Shown here: positions 6,866 to 11,666 of the stretch, one piece after another
How positions within the stretch are numbered: the stretch's first letter is position 1
Layout: each line of letters starts with the position of its first letter
NCBI GenBank assembly: GCA_002392705.1
Contig: DGHP01000033.1
Span: forward strand, 1-11,666
Source of the DNA: Lachnospiraceae bacterium UBA3845
GTDB lineage: Bacteria; Bacillota; Clostridia; Lachnospirales; Lachnospiraceae
Direction: 5' to 3'
DNA length: 11,666 nucleotides
The notes under the pieces: generated by a model
Told to the model about the DNA's origin: nothing
Databases searched by the model: none
Seen by the model: only the letters and a program-made list of their open reading frames with translations
Translations under genes and position numbers: made by a program

Positions 6866-6945
6866 CCGCCGCGGAAAACCTTTCAGGGCGGCAGATAAAC
6901 TGAAACAAGAGTTACTGTTCACGGCACTTCTCCCGAAGGTCCGCG
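6866..6945 (-). promoter_or_regulatory. Structured 5' leader of the PII-like/antiporter operon
   Basis: The roughly 118-nt leader between the predicted start (about 6964) and the ATG can form three stem-loops. The first (6945-6920) pairs CGCGG with CCGUG and continues with AC/GU and UUC/GAA around a GGGA loop, with small bulges. The second (6920-6902) pairs GAACA with UGUUUC. The third (6891-6866) pairs CCGCC with GGCGG and GAAA with UUUC inside, and ends about 8 nt before the ribosome site. I compared it by eye with the c-di-AMP (ydaO) and manganese riboswitches and saw no match, so its class is unknown. Confidence 0.4.
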
Positions 6946-6970
6946 AATCGTAACGAAAAGAACCGGCTAT

Positions 6971-6998
6971 ATTATAAGCTTCAGATGAAAAAATGCAA
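6971..6998 (-). promoter_or_regulatory. Promoter of the PII-like/antiporter operon
   Basis: On the minus strand TTGCAT (6993-6998), a 16-nt spacer with a T-run, and a perfect TATAAT (6971-6976). The predicted start is near 6964. It lies downstream of the rnfC terminator, so this operon should be transcribed separately from rnfC. Confidence 0.72.
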
Positions 6999-7004
6999 GC
7001 CCGG

Positions 7005-7151
7005 ATTGTGCCGCGGCCGCAGAGAGCTGCTCTTGCTGCGCCGCAGGCTTCTCGCAGCAAAGCTGCCCGATGTCCGTCAGCACTCAAATGTATGCTCATG
7101 CAGGCATGGCAGCCACTTCCGGGCTTTATCACGCTTTCGGGTTTTATCGCG
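7005..7151. other. Non-coding spacer with inverted and direct repeats
   Basis: The full gene-free stretch is 6847-7207. Besides the leader, promoter and terminator listed separately, this part holds only repeats. TTGCTGCG (7033-7040) and CGCAGCAA (7053-7060) form an 8-bp stem with a 12-nt loop. AAGCCCGG (6997-7004) and CCGGGCTT (7119-7126) are an 8-bp inverted pair about 115 bp apart. 7116-7133 and 7134-7151 are an 18-bp tandem pair with 15 matches (core CGGG(C/T)TTTATC). No reading frame here has a convincing ribosome site or recognisable product on either strand. Confidence 0.55.
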
Positions 7152-7153
7152 AA

Positions 7154-7187
7154 AAACGCCTGCATCCATACGGAAATGCAGGCGTTT
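7154..7187 (-). terminator. Intrinsic terminator of rnfC
   Basis: AAACGCCTGCAT (7154-7165) and ATGCAGGCGTTT (7176-7187) form a perfect 12-bp stem with a 10-nt loop. On the minus strand it is followed by five T (TTTTTC). It begins about 20 nt after the rnfC stop codon and so closes rnfC as a single-gene unit. Confidence 0.9.
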
Positions 7188-7207
7188 CGTTCATTCATTA
7201 TACGGAC

Positions 7208-8542
7208 TTATTTGATGGCCGCGGCTTTTTTCTTTCTCTCCGCCAGAACCATCTTCTTGGCGGTTGCGATGCTCTGCTTCAGATGCCGCTTCGCGGGGCA
7301 GACATAACTGCAGCTGCCGCACTCGATGCACTCCGCGCCGTGATCTTTGTCAAATACTTCCAGGTCATTGCGCTCCGCGGCGTCCGCCAGCCTGCTCGGT
7401 ACCAGGAACTCCGGACATGCATCCACGCATCTCCCGCAGTTGATGCAGGCAGTGGTCTCGCTTCTGGAGACCTCGTCCTTCTCGATCACAAGGATGGAGG
7501 ACGATGTCTTGGTGACCGGTACGTCCGTCGTGATCATGGAGAAACCCATCATGGGGCCGCCGGAGACAACCTTCTCGGCCTCTGAACGGAATCCGCCCGC
7601 CGCCTCGATGATCTCACTGACATTCATGCCGACCGGAACCAGGAAGTTCGAAGGATTCCGGATCCCTTCCCCGCTGACCGTCAGGACACGCTCGTAGAGG
7701 GGCTTGCCCTCAAAGATGGCGTCGCTGATCGCGCACAGGGTGCCGACATTGTCGACGATGCAGCCCGCGTCCGCCGGAAGACAGGAAGAATTGATCGCCC
7801 TGCCGGTAATGGCGTTGATGATCTGGCGCTCACCGCCCTGCGGATACTTGGTCTTCATAACCGCAACCTCCATGCCGTTCTCACCGGCACAGAGGGCGCG
7901 GAGTTTCTCCACGCAGTCCATCTTATTGTTTTCCACCGCGAAGACGCCCCTGGCCATCGGGAACAGCTTCAGGATGACCCGCATCCCCTGGATCAGGCGC
8001 TCCGGCGTCTCCATCATAACGCGGTAGTCCGCTGTGATATAGGGCTCGCACTCGCAGCAGTTGGCGATGATGGTATCGATCTTGAGCGGATCCTTCGGCA
8101 TCAGCTTTACCCTGGTCGGGAATCCCGCTCCGCCCATTCCGACGATGCCGGCTTCAGCGACACGGTTCAGGATCTCTTCCTTCGTCATCTGTTCAAGAGG
8201 CTTGACCGGAAGACGCTCCGCCTCCTCATAGAGGCCGTCATTTTCCACCAGGATACAGCTGACAGGGCTGCCGGTGGCTGTCATGTGCGGCTTGATCCCC
8301 TTTACCGTCCCCGACACGGAAGAGTATACCGGTGCGGACACGAATCCGCCTGCTTCCGCGATCATCTGGCCGCGGAGAACGCGGTCCCCGTTCTTTACAA
8401 CCGCCTTCGCAGGTGCGCCGATATGCTGAGACAGGGCAAATGCCAGCTGGCCAGTCGGTTTCAGTTCCGTGATCGGGCTGCCCTTCGCCAGCTCCTTGCC
8501 TTCAAAAGGATGCACGCCGCCTTTAAACGAAAAAAGTTTCAT
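7208..8542 (-). CDS. rnfC: Rnf electron-transport complex subunit C
   Basis: RnfC is a peripheral iron-sulfur subunit of the membrane Rnf complex, which couples ferredoxin:NAD+ oxidoreduction to Na+ or H+ movement. ATG at 8542 is chosen: AAAGGGG lies 8 nt upstream and the protein then starts MKLFSFKGGVHPFEGK, the normal RnfC N-terminus; the frame extends upstream only to a poor TTG. The 444 residues hold an N-terminal barrel-sandwich domain (about 1-100) and the flavin/NADH-binding region with GIVGMGGAGFPT (132-143) and ECEPYITADYR (164-174). An SLBB-like segment follows (about 285-340), then two 4Fe-4S motifs with C366, C369, C372, C376 and C405, C408, C411, C415. The long coiled C-terminus of proteobacterial RsxC is absent, as in Firmicutes. 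PduS is related but fits less well. No rnfDGEAB genes follow, which is unusual. Confidence 0.92.
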   Translation of the reverse strand: MKLFSFKGGVHPFEGKELAKGSPITELKPTGQLAFALSQHIGAPAKAVVKNGDRVLRGQMIAEAGGFVSAPVYSSVSGTVKGIKPHMTATGSPVSCILVENDGLYEEAERLPVKPLEQMTKEEILNRVAEAGIVGMGGAGFPTRVKLMPKDPLKIDTIIANCCECEPYITADYRVMMETPERLIQGMRVILKLFPMARGVFAVENNKMDCVEKLRALCAGENGMEVAVMKTKYPQGGERQIINAITGRAINSSCLPADAGCIVDNVGTLCAISDAIFEGKPLYERVLTVSGEGIRNPSNFLVPVGMNVSEIIEAAGGFRSEAEKVVSGGPMMGFSMITTDVPVTKTSSSILVIEKDEVSRSETTACINCGRCVDACPEFLVPSRLADAAERNDLEVFDKDHGAECIECGSCSYVCPAKRHLKQSIATAKKMVLAERKKKAAAIK

Positions 8543-8620
8543 TCTGACTACCCCTTTCCCGCGTTTACTGCCTTGCAGGCCTTCCTCATCTACGATAAAT
8601 AAAGCAGATACCAAAACCAG

Positions 8621-8757
8621 GAAACACTTAGAATATCTGTTTCTATGAAAACACTTAGAATATCTGTTTCTATGAAAACACTTAGAATATCCGTTTTTTA
8701 CGAAAACCCTGAGAATATCAGTTTTTACTGAAACGCTGATAGAATCAGTGATTCTTA
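8621..8757. repeat. Five tandem 26-28-bp repeats in the rnfC leader
   Basis: Units lie at 8621-8646, 8647-8673, 8674-8701, 8702-8729 and 8730-8757, each beginning GAAA(A)C. The two nearest rnfC differ by a single base; units become more divergent toward the promoter. The core on the plus strand is CTTAGAATATC. Read as rnfC mRNA, most units can pair A-rich and U-rich arms (for example AAACA/UGUUU) around the conserved core. In the fourth unit CUGA/UCAG replaces the inner part, and in the fifth CUGAU/AUCAG does. There are no unique spacers, so it is not a CRISPR. The stretch is AT-rich compared with its surroundings. Confidence 0.88.
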
Positions 8758-8786
8758 GTATACAATAAACCCCGCTCCTCTGTCAA
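8757..8786 (-). promoter_or_regulatory. Promoter of rnfC
   Basis: On the minus strand a perfect TTGACA (8781-8786), an 18-nt spacer, and TATACT (8757-8762; 5 of 6). The predicted start is near 8750, so all or nearly all of the repeat array is transcribed as a leader of about 208 nt ahead of rnfC. Confidence 0.75.
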
Positions 8787-8787
8787 A

Positions 8788-8811
8788 GACAGCGGATACT
8801 TCTGCGCTGTC
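8788..8811 (-). terminator. Weak terminator-like hairpin after the EamA gene
   Basis: GACAGCG (8788-8794) and CGCTGTC (8805-8811) form a 7-bp stem with a 10-nt loop that overlaps the transporter stop codon. On the minus strand only CTTTG follows, so the U-tract is poor, and termination here may be partial. The rnfC -35 box begins immediately after it. Confidence 0.4.
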
Positions 8812-9727
8812 AGATCTGTGCCAGCACGATCGCACAGGCCATAAGGGCACATCCGGTCAGTTCCCGCGCCGTCATGGTCTGATGAAGGATCAGAAAGCCG
8901 GCGATCACGGAGATCGCGGACTCCAGGCTCATGATCAGGGAGGCAACCGTCGGGTTCATCCCCTTCTGCCCGATCACCTGCAGCGTGTAAGCCGCCCCGC
9001 AGCTCAGAACGCCGGCGTACAGGATCGGCACAGCCGCACCAAAAATCTGTGAAAGCTGAGGCTGCTCGGTCAGAAACATGAAAGCCGCGCTGACAGTCCC
9101 GGACACCAGGAACTGCAGGGCGGAAAGCTGAACCCCGTCCACATGTGGGGCGAAGCGGTCCACCAGCATGATCTGCAGGGAGAAGAAAAATGCGCAGCCG
9201 ATACAGTACAGATCCCCTTTCTGTATCTGCAGCTCCCCGCCGGCAAGGCAGAGGAAATACATCCCCGCAACGGCGGTCAGAACCGCCAGCCAGACCTTCC
9301 CTCCTGCCTTTCTCCCGGCGAAAATGCCGAGGATCGGGACCGCCACAATATACATGGCCGTGAGAAATCCGGCCTTGCCGACCGTCGTGTACTGGATCCC
9401 GATCTGCTGCAGACTGGAAGCGACCGCGAGCGCGGCTCCGCATAAAAGCCCGCCTTTCAGCAGCATTCTCCCGCCGGAAGCTCCGTTCCCTTTCCGCAAG
9501 GACTGTTCCGCGCCGCCTGCGGCCTCTCTCCCGCTCCTGCCTTTTGAGCGGACCAGGATAAATGGCAGCAGGGTCGCTGCGCCCAGAAAGAATCTCACCG
9601 CATTGAAGGTGAAGGGGCCGACATGTTCCATGCCGACGCTCTGGGCGACAAAGGCGATTCCCCAGATGACGGCCGTCAGGAGCAGGTACAGGGAGTGCCG
9701 GAGCTGATAGTTTCTTTCAGATGTCAT
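8810..9727 (-). CDS. EamA/DMT-family membrane transporter
   Basis: A 305-residue drug/metabolite transporter superfamily protein with two EamA halves and about ten membrane segments. The first half is about 11-160, including IWGIAFVAQSVG (21-32), the family's usual first helix. It continues through SLQQIGIQYTTVGKAGFLTA (105-124) and VPILGIF (130-136). The second half starts near 170 and ends with SLESAISVIAGFLILHQ (267-283) and CALMACAIVLAQ (293-304), also typical. Substrates in this family are amino acids, nucleosides, drugs or other small metabolites and cannot be told from sequence. A charged, Gly-rich loop of about 30 residues (60-88) separates the second and third segments. The ATG is only 12 nt after the proS stop and has no ribosome site, so it is probably translated by coupling or reinitiation on the proS mRNA. 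Confidence 0.85.
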   Translation of the reverse strand: MTSERNYQLRHSLYLLLTAVIWGIAFVAQSVGMEHVGPFTFNAVRFFLGAATLLPFILVRSKGRSGREAAGGAEQSLRKGNGASGGRMLLKGGLLCGAALAVASSLQQIGIQYTTVGKAGFLTAMYIVAVPILGIFAGRKAGGKVWLAVLTAVAGMYFLCLAGGELQIQKGDLYCIGCAFFFSLQIMLVDRFAPHVDGVQLSALQFLVSGTVSAAFMFLTEQPQLSQIFGAAVPILYAGVLSCGAAYTLQVIGQKGMNPTVASLIMSLESAISVIAGFLILHQTMTARELTGCALMACAIVLAQI

Positions 9728-9739
9728 AGACGGTAATAA

Positions 9740-11188
9740 TCAATAGGCCTTGCCCCAGTAAACCATCGTCTTCGCGGGTCTTCCGCACCAGACGCAGGTG
9801 TCCGCCAGATGCTCCTGCTTAAAGGGCATGCAGCGGCTGGTCACTCCGCCGAGCGCGTCCTTGATCTCATTCTCACAGCTGACATCCCCGCACCACATGG
9901 CCTTGATAAATCCGGGCCTGTTGTCCGCGAGATCTTTGAATTCTTCTTTTGTGACCGCCGTGTAGGTCATCTCTTCCGTGCGGGCTTTCGCTGCCTCGAA
10001 CATATCCTTCTGGATCTGCGCAAGGACTTCCTTCACACATGCGCCGATCCCCTCCAGGGGAGCGGTGATCTTTTCCCTGGTGTCACGGCGCACGATCACG
10101 CACTGGCCCTGCTCGATATCCTTCGGACCGATCTCCAGGCGCACGGGAATGCCGCGCATCTCCTGCTCGGAGAACTTCCAGCCCGGGCTCTTGTCCGCGT
10201 CATCCAGACGGGCGCGGATGCCTGCAGCAAGCAGGGTATCCTTCAGGGCGGCGGCCTTCTCCAGGACGCCTTCCTTCTTCTGCTGGATCGGGATGACCAT
10301 CGCCTGGACGGGCGCCACATTCGGCGGCAGCTTGAGGCCGCTGTTGTCGCCGTGCACCATGATGATGGCGCCGATCATTCTGGTCGTCATGCCCCAGGAT
10401 GTCTGATGGCAGTATTTAAGGCTGTTGTCCTTATCCACATACTGGATATCGAAGGACTTCGCGAAGCCGTCCCCGAAGTTGTGGCTGGTGCCGCACTGCA
10501 GGGCCTTGCCGTCGTGCATCAGGGCTTCAATGGTGTAGGTCGCGACGGCGCCGGCAAATTTTTCCTTATCCGTCTTGCGTCCGCGGACTACGGGGATCGC
10601 GAGGAACTCCTCCGCGAAGTCCGCGTAGACGTTCAGCATCTGCTCCGTGCGCTCCTGGGCTTCCTCCGCCGTGGCGTGCACCGTGTGGCCTTCCTGCCAG
10701 AGGAACTCTCTGGACCTGAGGAAGGGCCTGGTCGTCTTTTCCCAGCGAAGAACCGAGCACCACTGGTTGTAAACCTTCGGAAGATCCCTGTAGGAATGGA
10801 CATCCTTTGAGTAGAAGTCGGAGAAGAGGGTCTCGCTGGTCGGTCTTACGCACATGCGCTCCTCCAGCTCCTGCGCACCGCCGAAGGTCACCCATGCAAC
10901 TTCGGGGGCGAAGCCTTCCACGTGGTCTTTCTCCTTCTGCAGAAGGCCTTCCGGGATCAGGCAGGGCAGATAGACATTCTCCACCCCGGTCTCCTTGAAG
11001 CGGCGGTCCAGCTCATTCTTCAGGTTCTCCCAGATCGCGAAGCCGTACGGCTTGATGACCATGAACCCCTTGACCTGCGTATAGCCGGTCAGGTCAGCCT
11101 TCTTGACTACATCCGTATACCACTGCGCGAAATCGACTTCCATCGAAGTGATCTCTTCGACAAACTTCTTATCACTCGTCTTGCCCAT
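9740..11188 (-). CDS. proS: Prolyl-tRNA synthetase, archaeal/eukaryotic-type short form
   Basis: This class II aminoacyl-tRNA synthetase charges tRNA-Pro with proline. The 482-residue protein is the archaeal/eukaryotic-like form found in many Firmicutes. The catalytic core has RPTSET (115-120) and motif 2, with [20 protein letters not shown] at 147-166. [18 protein letters not shown] follows at 231-248. Motif 3 is [24 protein letters not shown], split across 266-289. An anticodon-binding domain follows (about 290-400). The C-terminal domain has Cys at 433, 438, 453, 465 and 468, fitting a zinc site, and ends in Tyr, as is usual for this type. The INS editing domain of the long bacterial form is absent. 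The ATG has GTGAGGAG just 2 nt upstream and begins a typical N-terminus. It heads a likely two-gene operon with the EamA transporter. Confidence 0.96.
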   Translation of the reverse strand: MGKTSDKKFVEEITSMEVDFAQWYTDVVKKADLTGYTQVKGFMVIKPYGFAIWENLKNELDRRFKETGVENVYLPCLIPEGLLQKEKDHVEGFAPEVAWVTFGGAQELEERMCVRPTSETLFSDFYSKDVHSYRDLPKVYNQWCSVLRWEKTTRPFLRSREFLWQEGHTVHATAEEAQERTEQMLNVYADFAEEFLAIPVVRGRKTDKEKFAGAVATYTIEALMHDGKALQCGTSHNFGDGFAKSFDIQYVDKDNSLKYCHQTSWGMTTRMIGAIIMVHGDNSGLKLPPNVAPVQAMVIPIQQKKEGVLEKAAALKDTLLAAGIRARLDDADKSPGWKFSEQEMRGIPVRLEIGPKDIEQGQCVIVRRDTREKITAPLEGIGACVKEVLAQIQKDMFEAAKARTEEMTYTAVTKEEFKDLADNRPGFIKAMWCGDVSCENEIKDALGGVTSRCMPFKQEHLADTCVWCGRPAKTMVYWGKAY

Positions 11189-11233
11189 AGCTCCTCACTC
11201 TTCCAAAATCTGTCAACTTTAAACGGTTAAACA

Positions 11234-11273
11234 TTCAGCACCCTCTGCAGCTCGTGCAGAGGGATGCCCTGAA
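11234..11273 (-). promoter_or_regulatory. Leader hairpin upstream of proS
   Basis: CCCTCTGC (11241-11248) and GCAGAGGG (11256-11263) form an 8-bp stem with a 7-nt loop. The stem extends outward through GCA/TGC and TTCA/TGAA with small bulges. No U-tract follows on the minus strand and no T-box sequence is present. A second small inverted repeat, TTTAA-ACGG-TTAAA (11218-11231), follows it toward the gene. Function is unknown; mRNA stabilisation is possible. Confidence 0.45.
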
Positions 11274-11301
11274 CAAACTATTTCAAAAATGCAATCACGT
11301 C

Positions 11302-11331
11302 ATTATAGCATGCATCTGTGCGGGGTGACAA
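11302..11331 (-). promoter_or_regulatory. Promoter of proS
   Basis: On the minus strand TTGTCA (11326-11331; 5 of 6), an 18-nt spacer, and a perfect TATAAT (11302-11307) preceded by TGC, an extended -10. The predicted start is near 11295, giving a leader of about 107 nt before the proS ATG. The promoter sits 32 nt after the galT stop codon. Confidence 0.78.
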
Positions 11332-11362
11332 GGCACAGCTTCTGCTACTGTTCACTGGCCTC

Positions 11363-11666
11363 TCACACGCTCTCCACAAATCGAAGGAAAGCTTCCTGTC
11401 CCTGTGGATTTCTCTTGTAGACGCCCGCGCATTCAAGAACCTTCGAGAATACGATGCCGATCTCCTTCTGAAGGATCCCGTCCAGATTTTCTGCGTTCAG
11501 ATCGCTGTACTTTGCCCGGATCTCATCCATCCAGTCGGCGTGCTTGGCAAGCTCCTCATCCGCCCGGTAGTCCTTTCCGCTCAGAACCGCATCCTTCAGA
11601 TCCGCCATCTCCTTCTTCAGTCTGGCCGGCAGAATCGCGCAGCCCATGACCTCGATCAGGCCGATG
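11363..11666 (-). CDS. galT: UDP-glucose--hexose-1-phosphate uridylyltransferase, C-terminal part (cut by window edge)
   Basis: GalT swaps UMP between UDP-glucose and galactose-1-phosphate in the Leloir pathway. Only the last 100 residues are in the window; the frame is open through the right edge. The visible part begins IGLIEVMGCAILPARLKKEM, which matches my knowledge of the C-terminal domain of class II (Firmicutes-type) GalT. A mostly helical, charged stretch follows, ending FLRFVESV. The class II enzymes are usually about 490-500 residues, so roughly four fifths is missing. No terminator is obvious between its stop and the proS promoter, so read-through into proS is possible. Confidence is moderate because the catalytic HPH region is outside the window. 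Confidence 0.8.
   Translation of the reverse strand, partial: IGLIEVMGCAILPARLKKEMADLKDAVLSGKDYRADEELAKHADWMDEIRAKYSDLNAENLDGILQKEIGIVFSKVLECAGVYKRNPQGQEAFLRFVESV

Noticed and set aside
6683..7198. Minus-strand 171-codon frame covering the PII-like leader
   Set aside because: It crosses the promoter and leader and overlaps the PII-like gene in another frame, with no ribosome site or recognisable protein.
8543..8614. 24-residue N-terminal extension of RnfC
   Set aside because: It would start at a TTG with no ribosome site and does not resemble RnfC. ATG 8542 has AAAGGGG upstream and begins the conserved N-terminus.
8621..8757. Possible CRISPR array
   Set aside because: The units are contiguous tandem copies with no unique spacers, they diverge steadily along the array, and no cas gene is in the window.
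8745..9443. Minus-strand 232-codon frame inside the EamA gene
   Set aside because: It is an out-of-frame shadow rich in Arg, Gly and Asp, with no membrane pattern, while the EamA frame shows ten membrane segments.
11189..11362. T-box riboswitch upstream of proS
   Set aside because: I found no T-box core sequence, no specifier-type stem layout and no U-tracted terminator. The leader is also too short.

Overview
This window looks like chromosomal housekeeping DNA from a GC-rich anaerobic Firmicute, most likely Lachnospiraceae or a close clostridial relative. I infer this from four things: the tight murE-priA-def-fmt cluster with a clostridial-type MurE, an RnfC subunit, a short archaeal/eukaryotic-type prolyl-tRNA synthetase, and the C-terminus of a class II (Firmicutes-type) GalT. 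Strong AGGAGG-like ribosome sites and sigma-70-type promoters also fit. I see no mobile element, CRISPR array, rRNA or tRNA gene. All genes are on the minus strand except one small ArsR-type regulator.

Layout from left to right, with minus-strand transcription running right to left. Positions 1-4410 hold the cluster murE > priA > def > fmt (fmt is cut by the left edge). It makes peptidoglycan precursor, restarts replication, and deformylates/formylates Met. Genes overlap by 4 nt or are 18 nt apart, and a 17-nt-spaced promoter and a leader with two hairpins precede murE. Divergent from it, 4677-5060 (+) encodes a SmtB/CadC-like metal sensor starting at GTG, with its own promoter and a palindrome over the -35. 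A strong bidirectional terminator (5091-5128) separates it from a convergent two-gene operon at 5279-6846: a PII-like small protein followed, with a 1-nt overlap, by a CPA2-type cation/proton antiporter. The antiporter's last codons and stop lie inside a short tandem-repeat array. Positions 6847-7207 are non-coding and hold that operon's promoter and structured leader plus the terminator of the next gene.

Positions 7208-8542 encode RnfC, bounded by its own promoter and terminator, with no other rnf genes in the window. Its roughly 210-nt leader carries five diverging 26-28-bp tandem repeats, each able to fold as a small hairpin. Then come an EamA/DMT-family transporter (8810-9727) and proS (9740-11188), 12 nt apart and probably cotranscribed from a good extended -10 promoter. 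The right edge cuts galT.

Most genes here are ordinary. The points worth a second look are the PII-like/antiporter pair, the metal sensor with both classical site sets next to murE and no efflux gene, the isolated rnfC with its repeat leader, and the repeats that contain the antiporter stop codon.
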